The translations under genes were made by a program, and so were the position numbers. DNA of 26,866 bases from a virus. Location: positions 1-26,866 of IMG/VR virus record IMGVR_UViG_3300018080_000519; one strand, written 5' to 3'. Position 1 is the first letter of the stretch. Each line of letters opens with the position of its first letter. The notes under the pieces are model-generated. The model saw only the letters and a list, made by a program, of their open reading frames with translations. It made no database searches and was not told the origin of the DNA. Positions 15,011 to 22,713 of the stretch are shown here, piece after piece.

Positions 15011-16830
15011 TAGTAAAAGCCGAAGTTGACAAAGCCATCAAAAAGATGGATAAACTAGAAAAGCAGACCAAAAAGACAAAGTCTAGTTTTATGAAAACTG
15101 CGTTGTCGGTCGGGGCTTTAACTTTAGGCTTTAAAAAGCTTGTTGCCGTAACCGAAAGACAACAGGCCGCAGAGAAACAACTTGAACAAAGACTTAAGTC
15201 AACAGGACACGCGGCCGGTCTTACTTCTAAAGAAATAAAGAACATGGCGTCAAGTCTTCAAGAGGTTACTACTTTCGGAGACGAGGCCATTTTAGAGGGT
15301 CAAAATTTACTTCTTACTTTTACTAATATAGGTAAAGACGTTTTCCCAAATGCCACCGAAGCAATGCTTAACATGTCTACGGCTATGGGCCAAGACATGA
15401 AGTCAAGCGCTATACAACTCGGTAAGGCTTTAAATGATCCGATACAAGGTGTTACAGCGCTTCAAAGAGTAGGCATACAGCTTTCAGAGACGCAAAAAGA
15501 ACAAATTAAAAACTTCATGAAAACCGGAGACGTTGCAAGCGCTCAAAATATTATTTTGGGTGAGCTTGAAAAACAAATGGGCGGGTCGGCACGGGCTGCA
15601 ACCGAAACTTTGGGTGGCGCTTTAAAGCAACTTGGTAACCTTTTTGGTGACTTAGTTGAAACAATGGGCGATGAAGCTACGCCCGGGCTTAGAGCTTTGT
15701 CGGAGGCACTCGGGATGTCGGCAAAAGACGGAGGTTTGTTGTCAAAGGCTTTCGCGTTAATTGGAAAAGTTATTAGTTCAGTTGGTTTTATTTTAGCAGG
15801 TTTTATCGGCGAACTTCAAATGGGAACTGTTCAAATAAAAAAGTTTTTATCATTTAACGAAAAAAACACGACAATGTCAGCGAGGCTGCTTTCTTCTTAC
15901 ACTAAACATCGTGGAAATATGAGCAAAGTTTTTAAAGAGGCTATTGCTGAACATAAAAAAGGGAATTCGTCTCTTCTCAATGATTTAGACGCTTTTAACA
16001 AAGGGGCGAATAAATATACCTCGGAAATGGCAAAGCTAGAAAAACAAGAAAAAGACTTACATAAAAAAAGAGAACAAAGAACAAGAGACGCAACGAATTT
16101 ATGGAAAACCGCCAGTGAGGAACAAGCAGAAATTGACGAAGAGGCCGACGCCAGAAAAGGCCTACTCCATCAAAAAGAAATACAGCGACAAAACGCAGAA
16201 ACGGAAAATAAAAAACTCAAGAAAAAAGAAGAGGCCGATTATATAACGGCTTTAGATAAACAAGTTCAAAATTTCATGCGTAAAGATTTAGGCGTAAAAG
16301 CCGGAATGCATCAATCATATACTTCTTTTATGCTTTCTAATTTAGATAAATCAAGTAAAGCGCAATTCGCAGTATGGAAAGCTTTTTCTATACAACAAGC
16401 AATTATAGATACTTATAAGGCAGCTAATGCAGGCTATGCAGCACTTGCCGGTATTCCTATAGTTGGGCCTGCTTTAGGAGCTGCGGCGGCTGCATCGGCT
16501 ATTGCTGTCGGTTTACAGCGTGTTAATATGATTCGTAAAACAAAATTTACTAAGGCTGAAAAAGGTGGTGTCTTTACAGGGTCAAGCGCTGGTCAATTTG
16601 TAAACTTAGCAGAGAACGGAAAAAGCGAGGCAGTTGTGCCGCTTGAGGACGAAGAAAGCATTGACAAGCTTCAAAGTGCTTTAGGTAATCAAGGAAACAC
16701 TTTTAATTTTTATGGTTGTATGTTTGCCGGTGATGACTACCCAGACGAGGCAGCGAAAAAGATTGACGAAGCATTATACAGAAGATATCAAGACAATAAT
16801 TCATTATTTGCGGAGAGTATAAAAGAATGA
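14983..16830 (+). CDS. Tail tape measure protein
   Basis: 615 residues, starting 28 bases inside the end of the G-T frame. The N-terminal 60 residues are a charged coiled coil (KAEVDKAIKKMDKLEKQTKK). Then comes a region typical of tape measures (TSKEIKNMASSLQEVTTFGD, GKALNDPIQGVTALQRVGIQ), more coiled coil at about 340-430, a hydrophobic Ala/Gly segment at about 481-512, and a C-terminal globular end. It sets tail length; with the usual estimate of about 1.5 angstrom per residue it would give a tail near 90 nm, an inference only. The hydrophobic segment may enter the host membrane during DNA injection. Confidence 0.9.
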   Translation: MATKEEIRLIVKAEVDKAIKKMDKLEKQTKKTKSSFMKTALSVGALTLGFKKLVAVTERQQAAEKQLEQRLKSTGHAAGLTSKEIKNMASSLQEVTTFGDEAILEGQNLLLTFTNIGKDVFPNATEAMLNMSTAMGQDMKSSAIQLGKALNDPIQGVTALQRVGIQLSETQKEQIKNFMKTGDVASAQNIILGELEKQMGGSARAATETLGGALKQLGNLFGDLVETMGDEATPGLRALSEALGMSAKDGGLLSKAFALIGKVISSVGFILAGFIGELQMGTVQIKKFLSFNEKNTTMSARLLSSYTKHRGNMSKVFKEAIAEHKKGNSSLLNDLDAFNKGANKYTSEMAKLEKQEKDLHKKREQRTRDATNLWKTASEEQAEIDEEADARKGLLHQKEIQRQNAETENKKLKKKEEADYITALDKQVQNFMRKDLGVKAGMHQSYTSFMLSNLDKSSKAQFAVWKAFSIQQAIIDTYKAANAGYAALAGIPIVGPALGAAAAASAIAVGLQRVNMIRKTKFTKAEKGGVFTGSSAGQFVNLAENGKSEAVVPLEDEESIDKLQSALGNQGNTFNFYGCMFAGDDYPDEAAKKIDEALYRRYQDNNSLFAESIKE

Positions 16831-17609
16831 ATATCGAATTTCTAGAACAAAATTTAGCAAATACAACAACTTTATACTCGGTTACAACTGGTACAACATC
16901 GGTACAATTTTTGTTTGATAAAAAGCAAACTAAAGTATATTCAAGTGCTGGTGACAATAGCGACCTTACGACAACGACTATAACGTTTACACCGTCAAGC
17001 GTTGAAGAAATAGACCGGATAATATTACAAAACATAAACTTTAAAGGGTTTAAAATTTACTATAATGCAACAACAACAAATCTGTTCTCTATAACAAGCG
17101 CATTGACAGGCACAACCGACTGGTCGTCAAATAGTGAAGCAAGTCTTTATTTGCTGCTTGCGGCCACTAAGACTATTACTTCTTTAACAATCGAAGCTAC
17201 AACAACAATGATAGCAAACGAAGAAAAGAAAATAGGCGAACTGTGGATCAATGGTCAATACTTTGAAATGGAACGAAATCCAGCTGCTAAAGACTTTAAG
17301 CCTAAATTAAACCGCCTTCAGTATACGCATACGTTGTCGGACGGTGGAGTTACTAATTATATAATTGATGACAAATTCGAATCTCAATATAAATTGAATT
17401 ATGTATCAGTAGCAGAAGAGGCGAACATTAGAAGCTTGTTTGACCTAGAGGACGTTTTTGTTATTACACCAGAGCCAACCGGGACATCATGGAATAGTAA
17501 AATATATGAAGTTAACTGGATCGGCGGTTATTCATTCGAAACATATGCAGACAATTACAAGGGCAATGGGTACAAGGGACAGTTTACAGTTAAGGAGACT
17601 CCAAGTTAA
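16827..17609 (+). CDS. Putative distal tail protein
   Basis: 260 residues, beginning in an ATGA overlap with the tape measure. An N-terminal half rich in Thr/Ser strands and a C-terminal half with GELWINGQYFEMERNP and SLFDLEDVFVITPEPTGTSW suggest two beta domains, as in Dit-like proteins. These form the ring at the tail tip that links the tube, the hub and fibres. The order tape measure - this gene - hub is the standard siphovirus order and is the main evidence. The stop overlaps the next ATG by one base. Confidence 0.65.
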   Translation: MNIEFLEQNLANTTTLYSVTTGTTSVQFLFDKKQTKVYSSAGDNSDLTTTTITFTPSSVEEIDRIILQNINFKGFKIYYNATTTNLFSITSALTGTTDWSSNSEASLYLLLAATKTITSLTIEATTTMIANEEKKIGELWINGQYFEMERNPAAKDFKPKLNRLQYTHTLSDGGVTNYIIDDKFESQYKLNYVSVAEEANIRSLFDLEDVFVITPEPTGTSWNSKIYEVNWIGGYSFETYADNYKGNGYKGQFTVKETPS

Positions 17610-18889
17610 TGAGTTTACAAGCTGAAATAAAAAAGAATAACCACAAGGCTTTTAGGCGTCTTTACATGAAGCGTCGAGAGCTTAACGGAGAGTATGAAAC
17701 AGACTGGCAATTGATACCGGATAGAGACGTTATTAATTACGGTTCTATCTCTTATAGTATTGACGACATTAAACCGGACTTTTACAAGATTGAGTCAGTC
17801 GGCTTTAAGCTTACCAATTACGACGGTGACTATGGCCCAGAAACAGACGATAAAAGCTTTTTTTATCAGAAGTTAACAAGAGCAAAGACTTTGATTAAGT
17901 TTGAAGGTGGTTACGAGGATAAAGACGGGAATGAATTCCCGACCAACGCGAGCTTGTTTGTCGGTGTTCTCGACTGGGATATGATATATAAGTCTAATCC
18001 AGAATTGTCATTAAAAGCTAAAAGTTTGACGTCTGTTTTTGAAGACTTTCCATCTGATCAGATACCGAGCTTAAATAGCTCTCAAACAGCAATTGAAATT
18101 CTTACAAAAATAAGAGACTTTCAAGACGCAGGGTCAACTTTTTATTTTCAAAAGTTTATTACGTCCGGCGGATGGTATATGACCGCCGGATCGACATATT
18201 ATGATATATCAACAGGAACTACTTTACAAAGTAAAAGTGTATGGCAGTTAATGCAAAATCTTGCAAATGCTGAAAATGCCGTTGTGTACATAGATAGATC
18301 AGGGGATTTTTATTTTAAGCCTAAATCTGACATAACAACAACTGCAGATTTTCACTTTTCTGGCATTGGTGACGACGACAAGTCTTGGGGCCACAACATA
18401 TTAAAAGACGGAATAACCGTTGATGAAAATATTAGAAAGGTCTATAACAGGATTAAGATTAAATTTAATAAAGATGATACGACGACAAGTTATTATATAA
18501 GAAATGAGACGTGGCAATGGGGTGACTCTTCAAGTTCCTTTCTTTATGGAGTTAAAGAGCTTAAATACGAAAATACGTTTTTAGAGTCCACAACGGCGCA
18601 AACTATCGGTGAAACTCTTTACGATGAATTTGTAAGGCCTAAAAATGAAATAAAAATAAAGGCAAAATTTATACCTCATATAATGGTGCAAGATAGATGC
18701 ACGGTGACATATAAGAAACAACGATATTTTGGTGATGCGTTGTGGGGCGCTTTTCTTTGGGGGCACGCCGTTTGGGGTGAAAGACTTGGTTATAATATAG
18801 ACTTAAATAATGAAAACGTTCGATTGTTGAAAGTATCGCATAATTTAGATAACTTTACTACTAATGTTACGTCAAGGAGTGTGGAATAA
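17609..18889 (+). CDS. Tail hub / baseplate protein (Tal-like)
   Basis: 426 residues with AAGGAG before the ATG. The first 150 residues (YGSISYSIDDIKPDFYKIES, SLFVGVLDWD, SLKAKSLTSVFEDF) look like the first domains of gp27/Tal-type hub proteins. The middle, with VVYIDRSGDFYFKPKSD and the basic stretch KVYNRIKIKFNKDD, is the usual hub continuation. Near the C-terminus is an unusual Trp-Gly cluster (DALWGAFLWGHAVWGE). Hub trimers close the tail tube and carry the receptor-binding apparatus. The following two genes are fibre paralogues. No peptidase or lysozyme domain is seen. Confidence 0.72.
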   Translation: MSLQAEIKKNNHKAFRRLYMKRRELNGEYETDWQLIPDRDVINYGSISYSIDDIKPDFYKIESVGFKLTNYDGDYGPETDDKSFFYQKLTRAKTLIKFEGGYEDKDGNEFPTNASLFVGVLDWDMIYKSNPELSLKAKSLTSVFEDFPSDQIPSLNSSQTAIEILTKIRDFQDAGSTFYFQKFITSGGWYMTAGSTYYDISTGTTLQSKSVWQLMQNLANAENAVVYIDRSGDFYFKPKSDITTTADFHFSGIGDDDKSWGHNILKDGITVDENIRKVYNRIKIKFNKDDTTTSYYIRNETWQWGDSSSSFLYGVKELKYENTFLESTTAQTIGETLYDEFVRPKNEIKIKAKFIPHIMVQDRCTVTYKKQRYFGDALWGAFLWGHAVWGERLGYNIDLNNENVRLLKVSHNLDNFTTNVTSRSVE

Positions 18890-19588
18890 ATGTATTTTAT
18901 ATTGATAAACAGTACAACGGCTGACGCCTCAGACGTAAACGACAATTTTTATCATATTGCGCAAGGGTCACGGCTACCAATGGGCGGCCAATCTTTAAGT
19001 TCTACAGACGGTGTTTACGATTTAGGTAGTGATTCTTATAGATGGAATACGCTTTATTGTAATAATATTGATTTTGACGGTACAGCAAATGGTAATTTAT
19101 GGGTAAAAGTTCACGAAGAAACGGTCGAAAATGTTTCCGACTTGGAAATTACAGGACTTAACGGTGATACAGATGAAATGTATTTACTATATGCTTATGC
19201 TACAGATGACCCAGCACATACTCATGTTATGACTTTTAATGGAGACTCCACAAGTAATAAAGGGTTGCAGAATTTAAAAGTTATAGGCGGAAGTGCTTCC
19301 GGAACAGCACAGGCTAATAGATCTGTATTTGATTTTCTTGGTGTTCAAAGCTCTGGACTGACTACAACAGTTGTCGGTTTTTCAAAATCTATTATATATG
19401 CAAAAACAGGGGCGGAAAGAACTTTGTTTACTCAATACGGTAGCGCGAGCGGTGATAGTGTCGGGAATGGATTTACTTCATTGTTCCAGTGTTGGGCGGA
19501 CGCGACAACAACAATAACAAGCATAAAGCTTGGAATATTTTCAAACACATTCACTTCTTTGCATGTGATTCTATTTAAAAAGGCTTAG
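18890..19588 (+). CDS. Tail fibre / receptor-binding protein, copy 1
   Basis: 232 residues starting immediately after the hub stop, with AAGGAG upstream. The N-terminus (ADASDVNDNFYHI) is of the type that anchors fibres to the tail tip. The segment DLGSDSYRWNTLYCNNIDF (residues about 44-62) is the beta motif frequent in trimeric phage fibres. The C-terminal domain carries LEITGLNGDTDEMY, IIYAKTGAER and DATTTITSIKL, all shared with the next gene, so the two are paralogues. The C-terminal part is a likely receptor-binding head. Confidence 0.68.
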   Translation: MYFILINSTTADASDVNDNFYHIAQGSRLPMGGQSLSSTDGVYDLGSDSYRWNTLYCNNIDFDGTANGNLWVKVHEETVENVSDLEITGLNGDTDEMYLLYAYATDDPAHTHVMTFNGDSTSNKGLQNLKVIGGSASGTAQANRSVFDFLGVQSSGLTTTVVGFSKSIIYAKTGAERTLFTQYGSASGDSVGNGFTSLFQCWADATTTITSIKLGIFSNTFTSLHVILFKKA

Positions 19589-19590
19589 AT

Positions 19591-20295
19591 ATGTTTAATA
19601 TTTTTGAAAAATACAAAACCATAACAGCCGAACAGATGAACGAAAACTTTACTTTCACGGCAAGTGAAGACCTTTTTCCACGTAGCGGTGTAAGTTTAAG
19701 TTTGTCGTCATTAGAAACTTTTGACTTGGGTAATTCAGATTTTAGATGGAATAATGTTTATTGTAATAATTTAGACTTTAGCAGTATGACAAATAGCTGG
19801 GTTCTCGTTTCTCAATATTCTTTAGATTCAGCAACGGGATCAATTGAAATAACCGGGCTTGATGGTGATACAGACGAGGTGTATAGAATTTTTATTTATA
19901 CTTATCATGCCTCGTTGTATGGAGGAAACCACGCCTATATTGTTTCATTTAATGGAGTTTCAAGCGGTGCTTATGGATATCAAGAGGTCGTTGTAAATGG
20001 TGGTACGGCAACACCTGCAGCAACAACCGCAAGTAATCATTTTATAATGTTAAGAACTGAAACGTTGACGTCATGTGTGACTTTTTCTGAAATGGTTTTA
20101 TATGCAAAAACAGGGGCGGAAAGACTTTATTTTTCTAATTCTTTAAATCAGGCCGACACTTCAAGCGCCTTTTCTATAAGTGAAAAATTCGGAACATTTT
20201 CAGACGCAACAACGACAATAACAAGTATAAAAATTTCTACTGGGCCAGACTCTTTTGACACTGGAACAACAGTATTGATATATGCAAAGAGGTAA
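19591..20295 (+). CDS. Tail fibre / receptor-binding protein, copy 2
   Basis: 234 residues, paralogue of the preceding gene in tandem. The N-terminal anchor (TITAEQMNENFTF), the beta motif RWNNVYCNNLDF (52-63), IEITGLDGDTDEVY, LYAKTGAER and DATTTITSIKI match copy 1 in the same order and spacing, while the loops between them differ strongly. More than 20 bases around the YAKTGAER codons are identical in the two genes. This suggests duplication with divergence of surface loops, giving two receptor specificities or a hetero-oligomeric fibre. Confidence 0.68.
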   Translation: MFNIFEKYKTITAEQMNENFTFTASEDLFPRSGVSLSLSSLETFDLGNSDFRWNNVYCNNLDFSSMTNSWVLVSQYSLDSATGSIEITGLDGDTDEVYRIFIYTYHASLYGGNHAYIVSFNGVSSGAYGYQEVVVNGGTATPAATTASNHFIMLRTETLTSCVTFSEMVLYAKTGAERLYFSNSLNQADTSSAFSISEKFGTFSDATTTITSIKISTGPDSFDTGTTVLIYAKR

Positions 20296-20298
20296 ACA

Positions 20299-20550
20299 AT
20301 GAAAAAGTTAATAAAAGAATATATCGAAAAAACAGATTTAGGCACTTTTAAAATAAAGGATTATGGTCAAATAAAAGTTAAAACTATGATTGAGCCGTCG
20401 GTTGAATATAAAAAAAAGTTAGAAAAAAGAAAAATAGATTTTGAAAACGAAAAAAAAATAAAAGAAAAAGCACAACAAAAAGAAAAAATAATAAAAAAAA
20501 GGATGAGAGAAATAGCAATACGAGAGTTAGAAAATGAAGGTTTACTATAA
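20299..20550 (+). CDS. Small coiled-coil protein
   Basis: 83 residues with AGAGGT before the ATG. The first 35 residues are mixed. The rest is an almost uninterrupted Lys/Glu helix (roughly residues 34-80) with heptad-like spacing of Ile and Leu, so a coiled coil is likely. It sits between the fibre genes and the lysis genes. It may be a tail-fibre connector or assembly factor, but no family is recognised. A run of A-rich codons gives very low GC here. Confidence 0.55.
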   Translation: MKKLIKEYIEKTDLGTFKIKDYGQIKVKTMIEPSVEYKKKLEKRKIDFENEKKIKEKAQQKEKIIKKRMREIAIRELENEGLL

Positions 20551-20564
20551 CGAGGACGGTAAAA

Positions 20565-21185
20565 ATGTTTGATTCAATAAGTAGTTTAATAGACAAAGTA
20601 GGATTTGACGACGCATTTAAAATAATATTACTAGGGGTGTTGATTTTTGTTCTTAAGATAATGGACAAGCACGCAAAATCCAATCATGTTTTAGCAGAAT
20701 CGGTAAATACAAATTTTCACGCGTTGGGCGACACGCTTCATATGATGTCTGAACAAAACAGAAAAATCCACGAAGACGTCAAAGAAAAAAATGTCTACTT
20801 GAACACTGAACAAACCATTGATATGTTTAGAGATAAATGCAGAGCGCACACGGAAGACAAAGTTGAAGTCTTGAGAGAGATTTTAACAAATAATAATTTA
20901 TTAACAAGAAAAGAAGAAATAAAAGAAAACATACACGATACTTTTAGGGCCATTACAAATAAAAGAGTCAGTGAACTTGCAAAATATAAAAGTGTTGTTG
21001 GTGATCTTGCAAGTATAGTAGAAGATAATATTGACTGGAATGAATTGTTTGAAGATACTTACGATATTGTTTTTAATAATAAATCTAGCAATAAGCAAAA
21101 GATTTTTGATTTTAGAAAAAGAATGGATAAATACACAAACAAGATAGAAAGGAAAATTCGTATATATGGAGAGTGTAACGGATAA
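20565..21185 (+). CDS. Membrane-anchored coiled-coil protein (lysis region)
   Basis: 206 residues with GAGG ahead of the ATG. A single hydrophobic segment at about residues 18-33 (FKIILLGVLIFVLKIM) is a signal anchor. The remainder is a long charged helical domain without Cys-based motifs apart from two scattered Cys. It directly precedes the amidase gene, so it may be a holin-like, spanin-like or lysis-accessory protein. One transmembrane helix and a long soluble domain do not fit an ordinary holin. Topology (soluble part in or out) is not decidable from the sequence. Confidence 0.5.
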   Translation: MFDSISSLIDKVGFDDAFKIILLGVLIFVLKIMDKHAKSNHVLAESVNTNFHALGDTLHMMSEQNRKIHEDVKEKNVYLNTEQTIDMFRDKCRAHTEDKVEVLREILTNNNLLTRKEEIKENIHDTFRAITNKRVSELAKYKSVVGDLASIVEDNIDWNELFEDTYDIVFNNKSSNKQKIFDFRKRMDKYTNKIERKIRIYGECNG

Positions 21186-21195
21186 GGAGTAAATA

Positions 21196-21909
21196 ATGAC
21201 TAGAATAGATTACGAAGTTTATGATTATTTCTACCCTATGTGGTCAAAAAAAAGAAAAAACTTATTGGCGCCACGATCTTTAACAGAGATAAAAGAAATA
21301 ACCTTGCATCATACAGAAGGGGGCGGAACCTGGAACGGCTTAAAAAGATGGATATTGTCAAAGACAAATAAATGCCGGAGTAATTACAAAAGGGGCGTTG
21401 GGCTTTTCCATGATTGTATCGAAAAAGCCGGACTGGTTGTTAATTGTTGGCCGCTTGACATTCCGGTGTTTCATTCAAGCAGCTGGCTGCATGATTTAGA
21501 GACGGTAGGAATAGAAATTATTCATTTGACCGGCCCATTTACCGAGACGCAATATAAAAGCCTTATGTGTAGAATTGAAGAGATAATGGAACTTTGCCCA
21601 AACTTGGAACGAATAACGACACACGACTACAATTATCAAAAGTTTTCTAATGGGACAAAAGGATGTCCGGGTAAAGACTTTGATTTTAAACGTATAGTTA
21701 ACAACCTTAAAAAGAAAGGGCTTAAGTTTCAGACTAATAATAAGAATATTATTGATTTTACAATGAAAAATAAAGAATTACACACATATAAAATAGTAGA
21801 TGGGACACCACAAGAATTGGCAACTAAACAGATTGAAGGACGGCAACCATTATGGCAAATATTATTAAAAGAATTGGAAAATTTATTACAAAAGTACTTT
21901 GGGAAATAG
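21196..21909 (+). CDS. N-acetylmuramoyl-L-alanine amidase (endolysin)
   Basis: 237 residues with AAGGAG before the ATG. The zinc amidase (amidase_2/PGRP) motifs are visible: ITLHHTEGG with H38 as first ligand, VGIEIIH near 104-110, and THDYNYQKFSNGTKGCPGKDF, with H143 and C157 as the other ligands. It cleaves the bond between N-acetylmuramic acid and L-alanine in peptidoglycan. No signal peptide is present, so it needs the holin to cross the membrane. The C-terminal about 60 residues after the catalytic domain are Lys/Leu-rich and may bind the wall. The last 58 bases overlap the holin gene. Confidence 0.9.
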   Translation: MTRIDYEVYDYFYPMWSKKRKNLLAPRSLTEIKEITLHHTEGGGTWNGLKRWILSKTNKCRSNYKRGVGLFHDCIEKAGLVVNCWPLDIPVFHSSSWLHDLETVGIEIIHLTGPFTETQYKSLMCRIEEIMELCPNLERITTHDYNYQKFSNGTKGCPGKDFDFKRIVNNLKKKGLKFQTNNKNIIDFTMKNKELHTYKIVDGTPQELATKQIEGRQPLWQILLKELENLLQKYFGK

Positions 21910-22103
21910 GCCCATCATGGATAGTTAAAAACGGAAAGCTTAACAAGTTAAGAATTATATTGACAGGCTTGACATTTTACATGTTTTTAGTATTATACAA
22001 GAAATATGTTGATCCTCAATATTTATCTGATGCATATGTCCTAGGAATACTAGGAGCAATTACAGCGCTTATATTTACAGACGTATATAAGAATAAAGGA
22101 TAG
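21852..22103 (+). CDS. Putative holin
   Basis: 83 residues, in a different frame from the amidase end it overlaps. AAGGA at 21836-21840 lies 11 bases before the ATG. The protein has a basic amphipathic N-terminus and two hydrophobic segments at about 34-49 and 62-77, separated by a short polar loop, with a basic C-terminus. This is the class II holin architecture. Adjacent to an amidase lacking a signal peptide, it is the best holin candidate. It is the last gene before the strong terminator. Confidence 0.7.
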   Translation: MANIIKRIGKFITKVLWEIGPSWIVKNGKLNKLRIILTGLTFYMFLVLYKKYVDPQYLSDAYVLGILGAITALIFTDVYKNKG

Positions 22104-22143
22104 TTCAACTTCATGAATTCCCCTATTGTAGCTTACATTCTTT

Positions 22144-22172
22144 GGCCCCTCTTTATTGAGGGGTCTTTTTTT
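22144..22172 (+). terminator. Rho-independent terminator ending the late operon
   Basis: GGCCCCTC (22144-22151) pairs with GAGGGGTC (22158-22165) over 8 base pairs including one G-T, with loop TTTATT. Seven T follow directly at 22166-22172. It lies 40 bases after the holin stop and cleanly separates the structural/lysis operon from the next promoter. Confidence 0.92.
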
Positions 22173-22203
22173 GCATTTTTTTTATTATTTTACAAAAAAG
22201 TAG

Positions 22204-22232
22204 TTGACAAAACTAGAAACAATTGTTAATGT
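22204..22232 (+). promoter_or_regulatory. Promoter of the Zn-ribbon / tRNA-like region
   Basis: TTGACA at 22204-22209 is a perfect -35 box. Seventeen bases later TAATGT (22227-22232) is a weak -10. The segment from TTGACA through the spacer shares TTGACAAAA, AGAAAC and the same spacing with the promoter at 24286, which supports a common phage promoter type. A better AT-rich hexamer, TATAGT, lies a few bases further but too far for standard spacing. Confidence 0.5.
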
Positions 22233-22262
22233 CTATAGTATAACAAGTAAGGGAGAAACAAA

Positions 22263-22445
22263 ATGAAAACAACAGAAGAAACAAAATATTTTATTATAGG
22301 AACTTTTGAAGCTCAGGAAATAGGTTTAAAGTGTAGCGTATGTGGTGAAATTATCACAACACCAAATATTTTTTTCATACAACATAAAGAAACTGCTTCA
22401 ATTCAAGTATCATGTGATAAATATAAATGTTGGAGTATCTTTTAG
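22263..22445 (+). CDS. Small zinc-ribbon-like protein
   Basis: 60 residues with GGGAG before the ATG. Cys at 24, 27, 51 and 56 (CSVC and CDKYKC) could bind one zinc. The rest consists of short strands, with a Phe/Ile-rich centre. Such small ribbon proteins are frequent in early or middle phage operons and may bind nucleic acid or host proteins. It is the first gene after the promoter at 22204 and is followed by the structured noncoding region. No specific family is recognised. Confidence 0.55.
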   Translation: MKTTEETKYFIIGTFEAQEIGLKCSVCGEIITTPNIFFIQHKETASIQVSCDKYKCWSIF

Positions 22446-22456
22446 TATGATTTACA

Positions 22457-22486
22457 GTCAAGGGGGGAGCGCAAGCCCCCTTTGAC
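22457..22486 (+). other. Strong GC hairpin before the tRNA-like elements
   Basis: GTCAAGGGGGG (22457-22467) pairs with CCCCCTTTGAC (22476-22486) with one G-T, and GC-GCAA-GC can form a GNRA tetraloop at the tip. It follows the Zn-ribbon gene by 11 bases. There is no T-tract, so termination is doubtful; mRNA 3' protection or a processing signal is more likely. Confidence 0.55.
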
Positions 22487-22492
22487 AAAATA

Positions 22493-22561
22493 CACTGCTT
22501 AGTATCAATGGTAGATATAATGGATAGCTTCCATGTCTTGGGTTCGATTCCCGAAGCAGTG
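22493..22561 (+). tRNA. tRNA-like element 1 (69 nt, no readable anticodon)
   Basis: CACTGCT (22493-22499) and AGCAGTG (22555-22561) form a perfect 7-base-pair acceptor stem. TTGGG-TTCGATT-CCCGA (22538-22554) is a canonical T arm. TATC-AATGGTA-GATA (22503-22517) is a good D arm with the conserved GG. T8 and A9 are present. The anticodon arm is wrong: ATGGA-TAGCT-TCCAT has a 5-base loop, and other pairings give ATAGCTT with a mismatch and a T at position 37. The total is several bases shorter than a normal tRNA. CCA is not encoded. It is either a decayed tRNA gene or a tRNA mimic that is processed but does not decode. Confidence 0.45.
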
Positions 22562-22652
22562 AAGAACGCAGGCGCTGACTAATTGGTCTAATTAACCAAT
22601 TCCTGTAGGATCCAAAAAGAGGGCAGTGACGGCCGGGAAAAGACCGGCAACA

Positions 22653-22709
22653 AGCCGTATCGTGGTTGAAACTATTTTTTAGTGTGGCGGTTCGATTCCG
22701 CTTGCGGCT
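22653..22709 (+). tRNA. tRNA-like element 2 (57 nt, D and anticodon arms reduced)
   Basis: AGCCGTA (22653-22659) pairs with TGCGGCT (22703-22709) over 7 base pairs with one G-T. GGCGG-TTCGATT-CCGCT (22686-22702) is a full canonical T arm. Only 26 bases lie between acceptor strand and T arm, against about 41 in a normal tRNA. They hold TGGTTGA, resembling a D loop, and ACTA-TTTTT-TAGT, a small hairpin with a 5-base loop. It cannot decode in the usual way. CCA is not encoded. Confidence 0.35.
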
Positions 22710-22713
22710 CATA

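Noticed and set aside
22457-22486. Rho-independent terminator after the first Zn-ribbon gene
   Set aside because: The hairpin is strong but no T-tract follows, so transcription probably continues into the tRNA-like elements.
22493-22561. Assigning the tRNA-like element as tRNA-Ala(AGC), tRNA-Gly(TCC) or a suppressor tRNA
   Set aside because: AGC needs a mismatched stem and T at position 37, and lacks the G3-U70 alanine identity pair. TCC needs a broken anticodon stem and no variable loop. No stop-reading anticodon can be placed.
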